Source: Parazoarcus communis (GTDB lineage: Bacteria > Pseudomonadota > Gammaproteobacteria > Burkholderiales > Rhodocyclaceae). Taken from it: a DNA stretch of 64,000 nt. How positions within the stretch are numbered: position 1 is the first letter of the stretch; each line of letters begins with the position of its first letter. A program made the position numbers and the translations under genes. The notes below the pieces were generated by a model. It ran no database searches. It saw nothing but the letters and a program-made list of their open reading frames with translations, and was not told the origin of the DNA. The stretch lies in NCBI RefSeq assembly GCF_003111665.1, contig NZ_CP022188.1, forward strand, positions 4,774,001 to 4,838,000. The letters are read 5' to 3'. Below are positions 21,647 through 31,959 of this stretch, piece by piece.

Positions 21647-23157
21647 GGATCGATTTCGTAGCGGAAGAGCTCGATGCTGGCCGTCTGCATATCCAGCCCG
21701 AGTACCCGCCCCTGTGCAACGTAAAGGTGCTCACCGTCGTTGACCAGCGCAAAACGTCGCGACACATAGGTCCCGGCCGGCGCCACCAGTGCCTGGTGCT
21801 GCCTGACGGCCGCCAGGGGGGGCAGCATCAGCGCGGGTGTCATCTTGCGCACATCGCTGCCACGAAAGCCCACCTGGACCGCGCTGAAGCCCTGGGAGAC
21901 CACCTGCAGACCGAGCTCGACCTGATCCGGGTTGTCGCTGCGAATCCAGCGCACCACGCAGACTGACCAGCCCAGAGAGGACTCACGACGCAGCGCCAGC
22001 AGCATGCCTGCCGACAGCGCGGAATCAACGCCCCCCACGCACAGGATGGCATACCCCCCGGGGCTCTCGTTGAAGACCATCCACTCCGCCACCTCGGTGC
22101 CGGTGCCACGACCGATATCCCAGATCGCCTTCAGACCGGCACAGACCTGCACCGAGTACTGATGCTTGCGCCGAGGCTGCGCCCGCTGCGGCGGTGCGGC
22201 CCAGCGGTCGCGCAGACGACGCAGCAGCGAAAGCACCTCGACCGGCGTCAGCCCTTCGGGGAGACCGGACGTTTCCGGATCGAGCAACTCGCCGTCGCGC
22301 TCAAGCCCGACGACCTCGGCCTCAAGAACCCGCTCCTCCAGCCACGTGATCTGCTCACTGATACGCCGGCAAATCCCTTGCGGACTGAAATAGATGATGT
22401 CGCGCCCTGCCTGCGGCTTGTGCCGCGACACCGGAATTGGCGGATTGTCCTGCGCCAGGTCGATCCAGTAGGACGTGGTTTCCGGCTGCAGCGGCTCGGT
22501 CGACAGGTCTGCGTCGCACGCTGCCGTATCGAGATAATCGAAGAGCCATTGCAATTCACGCGCAGTGAGGCTCTCGGGCTGGCTCACGGCAATGGTCATC
22601 ACACGCCGGTACTGCACACACAGTGCAGCCACCCCCGCGTCAGCGCCTGCGCCACCCGCCAGCTGTTCGCGCATGCCGGCCGCAAGCCACAGAACATGTG
22701 CATGCTGCCACAAGCCAAACGGGACCACCGCACCAGCCATGCTGCCAAGAATGCAGGCCTCGCCGATGAGTTCGAGCGCCTGCGTACTCAGATCCACCAG
22801 TTCCTGCCTGCGTGCCCACAGCCAGCGCCGCTGCAACTCCGCCGCCAGCACGCGGTAGTGATCGGAAATGGCAATCAGACTATCGATCAGCGCCATTGCG
22901 GGACGATGAACATCCCGGCTCAGTGGCAGGCTTGCGGTCAGCAGGCGCGGCCGGAAACGTCCGCAGATGTCTTTTGCGCGTGTCCGCAGCAGCGCGAGCA
23001 ATTCCTCGCGCTGCGCCACCGTGAGCGTACTGTCGCCCGCCACGGGTTCGTGATGACGCAGTGCGGCGAGGTCGGCAACCGGGTCGTCATCCGGCTCGCC
23101 GTTCAGCCAGGCCAGCGCGGCTTCATGGATTGCGGAGGGTTGATCGGGCTCTGACAT
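21634..23157 (-). CDS. Large protein of unknown function, possible C-terminal PilZ-like barrel
   Basis: This 507-residue soluble protein has no family I recognise with certainty. The first 240 residues are helical and rich in Leu and Ala. Residues about 370-480 alternate short strands ([19 protein letters not shown], then [14 protein letters not shown] and [10 protein letters not shown]), a pattern resembling PilZ-type beta barrels, but the RxxxR c-di-GMP motif is not evident. It stands alone between yihY and rpsP. No signal peptide or membrane segment is seen. Confidence 0.6.
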
Positions 23158-23288
23158 CGACTGTCGCTATGGGTTATGTGGCCTACCATTCTATTCAACT
23201 TTGGAACAGTGCACCGCCCTGTACACAGAGGACGAGCACATCGCGCCCGCAACCGAATCCGGGAAAGCCTGAAAAACATACAAGCACC

Positions 23289-23317
23289 TTGCCGAATAAC
23301 GCTATCTGCCCTACAAT
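23289..23317 (+). promoter_or_regulatory. Promoter of the rpsP operon
   Basis: TTGCCG (23289-23294) and TACAAT (23312-23317) are separated by exactly 17 bp. Transcription would begin near 23324, about 30 nt before rpsP. Confidence 0.75.
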
Positions 23318-23355
23318 CGTGCGCTTTTCGTCTCTACCGATCTCAGGATACTCAG

Positions 23356-23604
23356 ATGGTCGTCATTCGCCTTGCCCGTGGTGGCGCCAAAAAGCGCCCG
23401 TTCTACAACATCGTTGCTGCCGATTCGCGTAACCGTCGTGACGGTCGCTTTATCGAGCGCGTCGGTTTCTACAATCCGGTTGCCTCCGGCGCCGAAAACG
23501 CGCTGGTCATCAATACCGAGCGCCTGGCCTACTGGGAGCAAAACGGCGCCCAGCTTTCCCCGACGGTTGCCCGTCTGGTGAAGCAGTCCGCCAAGGCTGC
23601 CTGA
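23356..23604 (+). CDS. rpsP: 30S ribosomal protein S16
   Basis: The 82-residue protein begins [20 protein letters not shown], the signature N-terminus of bS16, and includes [21 protein letters not shown] precedes the ATG. It heads the conserved rpsP-rimM-trmD-rplS operon. The open frame upstream to 23176 crosses the promoter and is not part of the gene. Confidence 0.97.
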   Translation: MVVIRLARGGAKKRPFYNIVAADSRNRRDGRFIERVGFYNPVASGAENALVINTERLAYWEQNGAQLSPTVARLVKQSAKAA

Positions 23605-23623
23605 TTTTCAGGAAGCTTAAAGC

Positions 23624-24130
23624 ATGATCGTACTGGGGCGCATTGTCGCCCCTTTCGGCGTTCAGGGCTGGCTCAAGATCCACCCTTTCGGTGATGATCC
23701 GCTTACGTGGCGGAACATGCCGAACTGGTGGGTTTCGAACGATCCCGACGCCCCTGCAGAAGCATGGTCGCAGCGCGAATTGCGCGGCTGCCGTGCCCAT
23801 GGCAAGGGGCTGGTTGCGACGCTCGAAGGCGTACCCGACCGCAACGCTGCAGAAGCCATCGAAGGCTGGTACATCGGCGCGCCCCGCGAGGCCCTGCCGA
23901 AGCCTGCCGCCGATGAATACTACTGGGGCGACCTGGTCGGTCTGGAAGTGAGCAATGAAGCCGGCGAGGCCCTGGGCACCGTCAGCGGACTGATCTCTAC
24001 CGGCGCACACGACGTGCTGCAGATTCAGGACGGAGACACCGAACGGCTCGTGCCCTTTGTTGCCGCCTATGTCCTTGATGTAGACCTGGCAGGCCGGACA
24101 ATCCGGGTTGCCTGGGAAAAAGATTGGTGA
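23624..24130 (+). CDS. rimM: 16S rRNA processing protein RimM
   Basis: RimM binds S19 and assists 30S head maturation. The 168-residue protein has the N-terminal motif [20 protein letters not shown] and the C-terminal PRC-barrel ([20 protein letters not shown], then [14 protein letters not shown]). It lies 19 nt after rpsP and overlaps trmD by 4 nt. Confidence 0.96.
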   Translation: MIVLGRIVAPFGVQGWLKIHPFGDDPLTWRNMPNWWVSNDPDAPAEAWSQRELRGCRAHGKGLVATLEGVPDRNAAEAIEGWYIGAPREALPKPAADEYYWGDLVGLEVSNEAGEALGTVSGLISTGAHDVLQIQDGDTERLVPFVAAYVLDVDLAGRTIRVAWEKDW

Positions 24131-24924
24131 TTCAGGCATACGGCGATCCGCGCCGCTATGACGTGATCACCCTGTTCCCGGAAATGTTCGCAGCCCTCAC
24201 CGGCAGCGGCATTACCCGTCGGGCACTGGACCGCGATCTCTACCGGATCGCCTTTCACAGCCCGCGCGATTTCGCCACCGACGCACATCGCACGGTGGAC
24301 GACAGGCCTTATGGCGGCGGCCCGGGAATGGTCATGATGCCCTCTCCTCTGGAGCAGAGCATCGCACGGGCCCGGCAACAGCAGCGGGACGCGGTGGGCA
24401 GTGCCGGACCGGTGATCTATCTTTCACCGCAAGGCCGCACGCTGCAGCACGAACGGGTGATGGAACTGGCTCAGGCGCCAGGCCTGATCCTGCTGTGCGG
24501 GCGCTATGAAGGAGTCGATCAGCGTGTGATCGACCGTTGCGTGGATGAAGAAGTCTCGCTTGGCGACTTCGTCCTCTCGGGCGGCGAACTGCCTGCGATG
24601 GTGCTGCTCGATGCCATCGTGCGACAACTGCCCGGCGCACTGAACGATGCCGATTCGGCGGTGGAGGACTCCTTCGCCGATGGCTTGCTGGACTGTCCGC
24701 ACTATACGCGGCCGGAAGTATATGAGAATGAACGGGTGCCGGACGTACTGTTGTCCGGCAACCATGCCTTGATCCGCCGCTGGCGCTTGAAGCAGTCACT
24801 CGGACGCACCTGGTTGCGTCGCCCGGAACTGCTCGCCGACAGGGTGATGAACAAGGAAGAATTGCGCCTGCTTGAGGAATTCAAGCGGGAGCAAGCTGAA
24901 GCGAAGGACGGCACCGCCGACTGA
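24127..24924 (+). CDS. trmD: tRNA (guanine-37-N1)-methyltransferase
   Basis: TrmD methylates G37 of tRNAs to prevent frameshifting. The trefoil-knot motifs are present: [44 protein letters not shown] and [15 protein letters not shown]. The start is a GTG at 24127, which overlaps the rimM stop; a TTG one codon earlier is also possible. No ATG in this frame gives a complete N-terminus. Confidence 0.95.
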   Translation: MIQAYGDPRRYDVITLFPEMFAALTGSGITRRALDRDLYRIAFHSPRDFATDAHRTVDDRPYGGGPGMVMMPSPLEQSIARARQQQRDAVGSAGPVIYLSPQGRTLQHERVMELAQAPGLILLCGRYEGVDQRVIDRCVDEEVSLGDFVLSGGELPAMVLLDAIVRQLPGALNDADSAVEDSFADGLLDCPHYTRPEVYENERVPDVLLSGNHALIRRWRLKQSLGRTWLRRPELLADRVMNKEELRLLEEFKREQAEAKDGTAD

Positions 24925-25010
24925 CGCTTCGATGACAAACCGCATGCATCAGGTGGCGACCTGCTCTGCATGTCAGGCCAAAGGCCATTAGACGAGATGG
25001 AGTCAAACAC

Positions 25011-25403
25011 ATGAACCTGATTCAGCAACTCGAACAGGAAGAAGTCGCCCGCCTTTCCGAAGGCAAGACTTTCCCCTCATTTGCCCCGGGTGACACCGTG
25101 GTCGTGCAGGTAAAGGTCAAGGAAGGTACGCGCGAGCGCCTTCAGGCTTATGAAGGCGTCGTGATCGCAAAGCGTAACCGCGGCCTCAACTCTGCCTTCA
25201 TCGTCCGCAAGATCTCCTCCGGCGAGGGTGTCGAGCGTACGTTCCAGACCTACTCCCCGCTGGTCGCCTCTATCGAGGTGAAGCGCCGCGGTGACGTACG
25301 TCGTGCCAAGCTGTACTACCTGCGCCAGCGCTCGGGCAAGTCGGCACGGATCAAGGAAAAGCTGGACTACAAGTCGGCGGCAGCAAAGAAGCAGCAAGGC
25401 TGA
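25011..25403 (+). CDS. rplS: 50S ribosomal protein L19
   Basis: The 130-residue bL19 starts [15 protein letters not shown] and contains the family core [20 protein letters not shown]. It closes the rpsP operon after an 86-nt gap and is followed by a strong terminator. Confidence 0.97.
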   Translation: MNLIQQLEQEEVARLSEGKTFPSFAPGDTVVVQVKVKEGTRERLQAYEGVVIAKRNRGLNSAFIVRKISSGEGVERTFQTYSPLVASIEVKRRGDVRRAKLYYLRQRSGKSARIKEKLDYKSAAAKKQQG

Positions 25404-25422
25404 TTACCAGTCTCGGAATCGC

Positions 25423-25451
25423 AAAAAACGGACCCTCGGGTCCGTTTTTTT
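25423..25451. terminator. Bidirectional terminator after rplS
   Basis: AAAAAACGGACCC and GGTCCGTTTTTT form a hairpin flanked by A- and T-runs, so it can stop transcripts from rplS and from the convergent lptG. Confidence 0.92.
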
Positions 25452-25559
25452 ATGTCTGTGCAGCGCGTCCGGCGGGTCTTTTCAACTCCGCAAGCCGGCG
25501 CACACCGCCCGCTTGTGCGCAACTCCTTGCCACCGAGCCCCGACGAGAACCCGAAGGCG

Positions 25560-26636
25560 TCAGCGGCGCTCGACCATATAGAGCATCACTGCCGCAGCAA
25601 GCAGGAACAGCATGCTCGGAGTCAGTGCGGCCATCGCCGGCGACCAGGCGTTGATAACGCCGAGATTGGAGAACAGCCCGTTGAGAAGATGAAAGCCGAC
25701 ACCGAGCATCACGCCGAGGAACACCTTGACGCTGACGCCGCCCATACGGTCATGGGTGAAGGCGAAAGGCAGCGCCAGCGCAATCATCACCAGCGCCGCA
25801 AACGGATAGATCAGTTTCTTCCACAGCGCGATTTCGTAACGCTCGGCACTTTGCTGGTTATCGCGCAGGTGACGGATGAAGGCCCACAGGTTGCCGACCG
25901 ACATGCGCTCCGGGACCACCATCAGCACACTGAGCACCTCCGGCGTCAGCTCCGAGTGCCAGATGAATTCGGGCAGGGTTTCAACATCGGTACGGTCAGC
26001 ATGAAAGTTGGTCTGCACCACGCCGGTGAGGCGCCAGAATCCGTCCTGAGTGTACTCACCCCGCTCCGCCTCGCTGATCGAAGCCAGCGCGGTATTGTCG
26101 TCGAAGGTATAGATGCGCACCTTCTCCATCGTGCGATCGGGCTGCAGCGTGCGTACATTGACCACGAGCCGCCCATCCTTGACCCACAAGCCCGAGCGCA
26201 GTTGCTGCGACACCGTCGAGTTGGTCGCCGTCAGCCGCCACTGCTGGGCGGCACTCTCGGCGGGCGGCGCAATGTACTCTCCGAAAACGAAGGTCAGCAC
26301 GACGAATACGCTTCCGATCAGCCCCAGCACCCGCAGCATCCGCCAGGTCGACAAGCCCGACGCACGCATCACCGTGATTTCCGAATGGCGGGCAAGCGTG
26401 GTCAGCGCATAGAGAGACCCGATCAGCACCGCCACCGGGAGCAGCTCATACACCCGCCCGGGAAGAATCATCGCCACATAGATCATGGCGTGATGGAGCA
26501 TGTAGCCGTCCTTGCCGACGCTATCGAGCTCGTTTACGAAATCGAAAAAGGCGAACAGGCCGAGAAAGGCAACCAGCACCATCGCCGTGGCGCCATAGAT
26601 CTCGCGCGCCAGGTATCGGGTCAGAATCCTGCTCAT
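25560..26636 (-). CDS. lptG: LPS export permease LptG
   Basis: LptG is one of two inner-membrane permeases of the LptB2FG transporter that extracts LPS for delivery to the outer membrane. The 358-residue protein has three N-terminal helices (RYLAREIYGATAMVLVAFL onward), a periplasmic beta-jellyroll and three C-terminal helices, with the coupling region ARHSEITVMRASGLSTWRM. It overlaps lptF by 4 nt. Confidence 0.94.
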   Translation of the reverse strand: MSRILTRYLAREIYGATAMVLVAFLGLFAFFDFVNELDSVGKDGYMLHHAMIYVAMILPGRVYELLPVAVLIGSLYALTTLARHSEITVMRASGLSTWRMLRVLGLIGSVFVVLTFVFGEYIAPPAESAAQQWRLTATNSTVSQQLRSGLWVKDGRLVVNVRTLQPDRTMEKVRIYTFDDNTALASISEAERGEYTQDGFWRLTGVVQTNFHADRTDVETLPEFIWHSELTPEVLSVLMVVPERMSVGNLWAFIRHLRDNQQSAERYEIALWKKLIYPFAALVMIALALPFAFTHDRMGGVSVKVFLGVMLGVGFHLLNGLFSNLGVINAWSPAMAALTPSMLFLLAAAVMLYMVERR

Positions 26637-27712
26637 GAGCGCGACCGCCAGAAAGGAGTCACCACCATCCGGCGGTAGAACATGAATGCCACCAGCGCCA
26701 GAACAGCGAGGTGCGGCAACAGCAAGGCGAGCTCGAAACGCAGACGACCCTGCGACACCCAGGCCTGGCAGACGGTGATCGCATTGCTGTAGATCAGATA
26801 GGTAAACAGGGCCAGCAGCAGGTTGTTCGTCCGACCGGCACGCGGGTTAACGAAAGACAGGGGGATCGCGAGCAGCGCCAGCAACAGGGCAGCCAGCGGA
26901 ATGCCGATGCGCCCCGCCAGCTCGGCAAGGTTACGATCATCCGGATTCTGCAGCAGCTGCAGGGTGGGGCGGGTCCGGGTCTTGGCCGGCGCCGCCGCCA
27001 TCTGTTTGGATTCGATCTGTACCTGATAGCGCTCGAAGGTCATGACCCGGTACTCGGGCGTGCCCGGCGTGCCATCGTAGCGCCGCCCCTTTTCGAGAAT
27101 CACGTAGCGGTTGCCGTCGGCATCGTTGTGCATGAAACCTTCGGCAGCGGCGATGACCGTCAGCTTGCCCTTGTCTTCCTCACTGACGAAGACATTGCGC
27201 ACCCGGCCGTCCTCTCCGGCACCCACCTCGACGAAAAACACCCGGCGGGCGCCCGACGATTCACGGAACACGCCCGGCGCCACACGGGTCGTATCGTCGC
27301 GACTGTCCAGACGATCGCGGTACTCGGCGTTCTTGAGCTGCGCCCATGGCCCGAGAAAGAGCGTCACCCCGGCAATGACCAGCACCAGCGGCACCGCAAA
27401 GCGCAGCACAGGCGAGATCCAGGCCGTCAGCGGCACGCCGGATGCAAACCACACCACCATTTCGGAATCACGATAGCCTCGCGACAGCGAGAGCAGCACG
27501 GCAATGAAGAGCGTGAGCGTGAGCACGACCGGAAGCTCGCTCAATGCGCCGAAGCCGATCAGTGCCGCCACGGCGTCCGCGGGCACGCTGCCACCCGCAG
27601 CCTGACCGAGAAGCCGGATCAGCACGGTGGTGATGAGAATCGCGAACAGGGCGACAAACACAGCCGCTGCGGCGTAGGAAAATTCCCGCTGAAGGGCGCG
27701 GCGGAAGATCAT
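26633..27712 (-). CDS. lptF: LPS export permease LptF
   Basis: LptF pairs with LptG in the LptB2FG complex. The 359-residue protein begins MIFRRALQREFSYAAAAVF and has YRDSEMVVWFASGVPLTAWI as its coupling helix and a jellyroll between helices 3 and 4. The start at 27712 is used because longer readings run into the pepA promoter. LptB is not in the window. Confidence 0.94.
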   Translation of the reverse strand: MIFRRALQREFSYAAAAVFVALFAILITTVLIRLLGQAAGGSVPADAVAALIGFGALSELPVVLTLTLFIAVLLSLSRGYRDSEMVVWFASGVPLTAWISPVLRFAVPLVLVIAGVTLFLGPWAQLKNAEYRDRLDSRDDTTRVAPGVFRESSGARRVFFVEVGAGEDGRVRNVFVSEEDKGKLTVIAAAEGFMHNDADGNRYVILEKGRRYDGTPGTPEYRVMTFERYQVQIESKQMAAAPAKTRTRPTLQLLQNPDDRNLAELAGRIGIPLAALLLALLAIPLSFVNPRAGRTNNLLLALFTYLIYSNAITVCQAWVSQGRLRFELALLLPHLAVLALVAFMFYRRMVVTPFWRSRS

Positions 27713-27763
27713 CGCACCAAGTCTGGACCAGTAAGCGTTTTTGGGGAGGGTGTTCAGCTGCTT

Positions 27764-27793
27764 TTGACGGGCTTGTCGGGAACGGGCCATAAT
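27764..27793 (+). promoter_or_regulatory. Promoter of pepA
   Basis: TTGACG (27764-27769) and CATAAT (27788-27793) are separated by 18 bp. The predicted start is near 27800, about 36 nt before the GTG start of pepA. Confidence 0.65.
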
Positions 27794-27835
27794 CGGCAAC
27801 AGACCCAAGGACGCGTCGTACACAGGAGTAAGCTC

Positions 27836-29338
27836 GTGGAATTTACCATAAAGACCGTCAGCCCGGAGAAAGTCCGGACCGGCGTGCTCGTTGTCGGCGT
27901 GTTCGCCGGCGGCACCCTGACCGCCTCTGCCCAGACCCTCGACAAGGCCAGCAAAGGCAAGCTGTCACAACTGATCAAGCGCGGCGACCTCGAAGACAAG
28001 GCCGGCGCCTCCATGACGCTTCACGACCTGCCGGGCACGACAGCCGACCGAGTACTCCTCGTGAGCCTCGGCAAGGCCGAGGACTTCAGCGACAAAGCCT
28101 ATCGCGATGCACTCGGTAGCGTCGCAAAGACGCTGTCGTCCAGCCCTGCCAAGGACGCCACCGTCACCCTTGCCGACACGGCACCGGGACAGCGCTCGCA
28201 GGCATGGTGCCTGCAGCAGGCCAGCCGCATCATCGCCGATGGCGCTTATCGCTTCGACGCTCCGAAAGCAGCCGCCAAGGACAGCAAGAAAGAACGTGGC
28301 GCTCGCAAGATCACCCTCACGATCAGCGGCAAGGTCAACGCTGGGCTCGAAGCAGCCGTGCGCCGTGGGCAGGCCGTGGCGGAGGGTATGGCGCTGGCCA
28401 AGGACCTCGGCAATCTCCCGGGCAACGTGTGCACACCGGCCTATCTCGCGGACACCGCGAAGGCACTCGGCAAGCAGTTCAAGCTCGACGTCGACGTGCT
28501 CGACCGCGCCGATATGGAAAAGCTCGGCATGGGCTCGCTGCTCTCGGTTGCGAAGGGTTCCGAACTGCCACCCAAGCTCATCGTCATGCACTACAAGGGC
28601 GGCAAGGCCAAGGCCAAGCCCGTGGTGCTGGTCGGCAAGGGCGTCACCTTCGACTCGGGCGGCATCTCGCTCAAGCCCGGCGCCGAAATGGACGAAATGA
28701 AATACGACATGTGCGGTGCCGCCAGCGTGATCGGCAGCATCAAGGCCATCGCACGCATGGCCCTGCCGATCAACGTTGTTGCGATCGTACCGGCCACCGA
28801 GAACATGCCCAGCGGCACCGCAACCCGCCCGGGCGATGTGGTCACTTCGATGTCGGGCCAGACCATCGAGATCCTGAACACGGACGCCGAAGGCCGGCTC
28901 ATCCTGTGCGACGCCCTCACCTACGCCGAGCGCTTCAAACCGGACTGCGTCATCGACGTCGCCACGCTGACCGGCGCCTGCGTTGTTGCGCTGGGCAAGA
29001 TCCCCTCCGGATTGCTCGCCAACGACGACGATCTTGCCGCCGAACTGATCAAGTGCAGCAACGACTCTGGCGACCGCGCGTGGCAGATGCCGCTGTGGGA
29101 GGAATACCAGGATCTGCTCAAGAGCAACTTTGCAGACATGGGCAATATCGGCGGCCGTTACGGCGGCACCATCACCGCAGCCTGCTTCCTGTCGCGCTTC
29201 ACCAAGGCCTACAAGTGGGCCCACCTGGACATCGCCGGTACGGCCTGGGTGTCGGGTGATGCAAAGGGCGCGACCGGACGGCCCGTGCCCTTGCTGACCG
29301 AGTTTCTGGTGAGGCGTGCCGAGGGCACGGCGGACTGA
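27836..29338 (+). CDS. pepA: Leucyl aminopeptidase (cytosol aminopeptidase)
   Basis: PepA removes N-terminal residues from peptides using two metal ions; in some bacteria it also binds DNA. The 500-residue protein has an N-terminal macro-like domain and the catalytic domain with KGVTFDSGGISLKPG, the M17 signature NTDAEGRLILCDAL and a GGRYGGTITAACFL segment. The start is GTG at 27836 with AGGAG 7 nt upstream. The frame stays open far upstream (to 26711) only as a shadow of lptF and lptG. Confidence 0.95.
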   Translation: MEFTIKTVSPEKVRTGVLVVGVFAGGTLTASAQTLDKASKGKLSQLIKRGDLEDKAGASMTLHDLPGTTADRVLLVSLGKAEDFSDKAYRDALGSVAKTLSSSPAKDATVTLADTAPGQRSQAWCLQQASRIIADGAYRFDAPKAAAKDSKKERGARKITLTISGKVNAGLEAAVRRGQAVAEGMALAKDLGNLPGNVCTPAYLADTAKALGKQFKLDVDVLDRADMEKLGMGSLLSVAKGSELPPKLIVMHYKGGKAKAKPVVLVGKGVTFDSGGISLKPGAEMDEMKYDMCGAASVIGSIKAIARMALPINVVAIVPATENMPSGTATRPGDVVTSMSGQTIEILNTDAEGRLILCDALTYAERFKPDCVIDVATLTGACVVALGKIPSGLLANDDDLAAELIKCSNDSGDRAWQMPLWEEYQDLLKSNFADMGNIGGRYGGTITAACFLSRFTKAYKWAHLDIAGTAWVSGDAKGATGRPVPLLTEFLVRRAEGTAD

Positions 29339-29343
29339 ACGCG

Positions 29344-29781
29344 GTGACGCGGGTACAGTTCTATCACAACACGCCGGACCGGCTCGCGCTCACCTGCGAG
29401 CTGGCCGCAAACGCACATGCGGGTGGCAGGCAGGTCGCCATCCGCGTTGCAGACTTCGCCCACGCACGCCGGCTTGACCAGCACCTGTGGACAGCCGTGC
29501 CGCTCTCCTTCATTCCCCATGTGCTGCTCGAGTCCCCGCTGGCGGCAGAGACGCCGATCGTGATCGGCACCGCCGACAGCACCCGCCCCTGGCCCCATGC
29601 CGACCTGCTGTTCAACCTTGCCGACGACATCCCGCCGGGTTTCGAACAGTTCCGCACCGTGGTCGAAATCGTCGGCCAGAGCGAGGCGGACAAACTGCCC
29701 GCGCGAACACGCTGGCAGCAGTACAAGTCCAGCCAGGTTCCACTCAAAGCCTTCGACGCCGAAAGCAGGTCAGCCCTATGA
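29344..29781 (+). CDS. holC: DNA polymerase III chi subunit
   Basis: The chi subunit links the clamp loader to single-stranded DNA-binding protein. The 145-residue protein begins TRVQFYHNTPDRLALTCELA and has DQHLWTAVPLSFIPHVLL and PIVIGTADSTRPWPHADLLFNL, all typical of HolC. The start is a GTG 5 nt after pepA. The pepA-holC order is common in betaproteobacteria. Confidence 0.92.
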   Translation: MTRVQFYHNTPDRLALTCELAANAHAGGRQVAIRVADFAHARRLDQHLWTAVPLSFIPHVLLESPLAAETPIVIGTADSTRPWPHADLLFNLADDIPPGFEQFRTVVEIVGQSEADKLPARTRWQQYKSSQVPLKAFDAESRSAL

Positions 29782-30290
29782 ATGAGTGGTCACCCCGGGA
29801 CGAAAGCGCCGACGCCGAACTCGAGCTGGCCGACAGCCTGATCGGCAAAGCCGATGCGCTGCTGCGTCGCCACCACGGCACGAACACCCCGCCCGCTTCG
29901 GCAGCGGCCAACGAACCGAATGACGACAGTGACGAACTGCCCATCCTCACCGATGTCGTGCTCGACTTCGACGAAAGCATCCCGCTGCTCAGCGAAGTGG
30001 CGCAACTGCAGCAGAACACCCTGGCGCCCGCGCCAGCAGCGGCCGCAAGTCAGACCGGCCTGAGCATCCAGGACCGCGCCCTGCTCGTCGAGCACCTGGT
30101 CGAAATCGACACCCTGATCGCGCACGAAGTGGAAACCTGGCTGAGCAACGAGCTCCCGCAATTGCTCTCCCGCGAGCTCGACAAGCTCAATGAGCGACTG
30201 CGCATCGAGACCCTCGCCCACCTGCGCGCCACACTGCTCCCCACCCTGTCCGCACACATCGCGAGCCGGCTGGACGATACCGAACGCTGA
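29778..30290 (+). CDS. Conserved hypothetical protein downstream of holC
   Basis: A 170-residue acidic protein with no membrane segment or signal peptide. The first 75 residues are low-complexity and acidic (NDDSDELPILTDVVLDFDES), and the C-terminal 80 residues are predicted helical (LLVEHLVEIDTLIAHEVETW). It overlaps the holC stop and is thus co-translated. No function can be assigned; the position next to a replication gene is conserved in relatives as far as I know. Confidence 0.7.
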   Translation: MNEWSPRDESADAELELADSLIGKADALLRRHHGTNTPPASAAANEPNDDSDELPILTDVVLDFDESIPLLSEVAQLQQNTLAPAPAAAASQTGLSIQDRALLVEHLVEIDTLIAHEVETWLSNELPQLLSRELDKLNERLRIETLAHLRATLLPTLSAHIASRLDDTER

Positions 30291-30349
30291 AGCGCCGGGA
30301 AGCCGGCGCCAGTTATCGGCCCCGCGAAAAGGTGACTGACCCCATGTAC

Positions 30350-30379
30350 AAAGGGCCCGGCGATCTGCCGGGCCCTTTT
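30350..30379 (+). terminator. Terminator after the pepA-holC operon
   Basis: AAAGGGCCCGGC and GCCGGGCCCTTTT pair around GATCT. The A- and T-flanks allow it to act for the convergent TRAP operon too. Confidence 0.88.
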
Positions 30380-30425
30380 CATCGTTTACGCCGCGCCGGT
30401 TTCCACCGACCAGGCCCTGCCGCGT

Positions 30426-31958
30426 TCAGGAGCCATAGAGCACCCCGGGCAGCCAGGTTGCCAGTGCAGGGAACACCACCACCAGCATCAACGCCAGCAC
30501 CTGGATGGCGAGGAACACCAGCGACGACTTGAAGATCGTGGCCATGCTGATCGTGGCCGGCGCCACGCCGCGGATGTAGAACAGCGCATAGCCGAATGGC
30601 GGACTGAGAAAACTCATCTGCATGTTGACCAGGTAAAGCACCCCGAACCAGACGAGGACCTGGTCAGGCGTCGGTCCGGGCATGCCGAACAAACCGTCAA
30701 AGGCCAGACTCTTCACGATCGGCACGAAGATGGGCACCGCCAGCAGCAGGATGCCGACCCAGTCGAGGAACATGCCGAGAACAACCAGCAGGAACATCAT
30801 CAGGAACAGGATGCCGTAGGGCGAAAGCCCTGTACCGAGCAGACTGTCGGTAATGAAGGATTGCCCGCCCTTGAGGATGTAGAGCCCGACAAAGATCGAC
30901 GCGCCGAAGATGATCCACAACACCATCACGGTTGCCTTGGCGGTCGCGAGACTGGCACCGAACAGGCCATCAAGCGTGAGACGGCCATGAATCAGCGCCA
31001 CGATCATGGCACCGAAGGAGCCGAGGCCCGCCGCCTCCACCGGCGTAGCGACGCCGGTAAACAGCAGTCCCAGCACGATGACGACGAGCAGGATGGGGGC
31101 AATCAGGCCGCGCAACAGGATCAGCTTGGCGCCCAGACTCAGGCGTTCCTCAACCGGAACGGCCGGACCAACTGCGGGGTTCAGCAAGGAACGGATCAGC
31201 ACGTAGGCGACATACAGGCCCGCAAGCATCAGACCCGGCAACACGCTGCCCGCATACAGTTCACCGACCGACTGTTGTGCCACCACCGCGTACAGAATGG
31301 CGAGGATGGACGGCGGAATAAGCACCCCGAGGGCGCCCCCCGCCATGATCGAGCCAAGCGCGATCTGCTCGTCGTAGTGGCGCTTGAGCATCGCCGGCAG
31401 GGCGATGATGCCCATGGTGACGATCGCCGCCCCCACCACGCCGACCATTGCCGCAAGAATGGTGGATGCAAGGATGGTGGCCACTGCAAGGCCGCCGCGC
31501 AAGCCGCCCATCCACTGATAGACGGCGTCGAACATCTCCTCGATCAGGCCCGCGCGCTCGAGCATCGTCGCCATGAAGATGAAGAGTGGAATCGCCGCCA
31601 GATCGGGGTTCGTCATCATCGGGAAGACGCGACTCGGCACCATGTTCAGCATGGCCGAGTCGCCAACCAGGTACAGAAACACCACACCGAGCCCGCCTGC
31701 GACGAAGGCCAGCGGCAGCCCGGCCATCAGCAGCACGAAGAGCGAGCCGAACATGATCCAGGTGAGCGCACTCATGTCCACGTTGGCGAGCACACCTTGC
31801 ATGCGGAACAGGAAGTAGTCGTCACCCCAGGGGTCGTAGAACGCGATGTTTACCGCCTCGACCGCCATGATGGCGGCGAGCAGCAAGGCTGCGCCGTAGA
31901 CGGCCAGACGGAAACCGAAATGCTTGCCAGCAGGGGCTTTTGGATTCGTGGTCTGCAT
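30426..31958 (-). CDS. TRAP transporter large permease (DctM)
   Basis: DctM is the 12-helix channel subunit of tripartite ATP-independent periplasmic transporters, which use the sodium or proton gradient. The 510-residue protein shows PLAFVAGGLGVVFLYLVGDS, AMVGVVGAAIVTMGIIALPAM, GGALGVLIPPSILAILYAVV and the C-terminal DWVGILLLAVPIFVPIV. It is longer than typical DctM (about 430), as in the mannitol/chloroaromatic subgroup. It follows dctQ after one base. Confidence 0.9.
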   Translation of the reverse strand: MQTTNPKAPAGKHFGFRLAVYGAALLLAAIMAVEAVNIAFYDPWGDDYFLFRMQGVLANVDMSALTWIMFGSLFVLLMAGLPLAFVAGGLGVVFLYLVGDSAMLNMVPSRVFPMMTNPDLAAIPLFIFMATMLERAGLIEEMFDAVYQWMGGLRGGLAVATILASTILAAMVGVVGAAIVTMGIIALPAMLKRHYDEQIALGSIMAGGALGVLIPPSILAILYAVVAQQSVGELYAGSVLPGLMLAGLYVAYVLIRSLLNPAVGPAVPVEERLSLGAKLILLRGLIAPILLVVIVLGLLFTGVATPVEAAGLGSFGAMIVALIHGRLTLDGLFGASLATAKATVMVLWIIFGASIFVGLYILKGGQSFITDSLLGTGLSPYGILFLMMFLLVVLGMFLDWVGILLLAVPIFVPIVKSLAFDGLFGMPGPTPDQVLVWFGVLYLVNMQMSFLSPPFGYALFYIRGVAPATISMATIFKSSLVFLAIQVLALMLVVVFPALATWLPGVLYGS

Positions 31959-31959
31959 G

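Noticed and set aside
26711..27835. Long N-terminal extension of pepA
   Set aside because: The frame is open only because it is antisense to lptF and lptG; the true GTG start at 27836 has a ribosome site and promoter.
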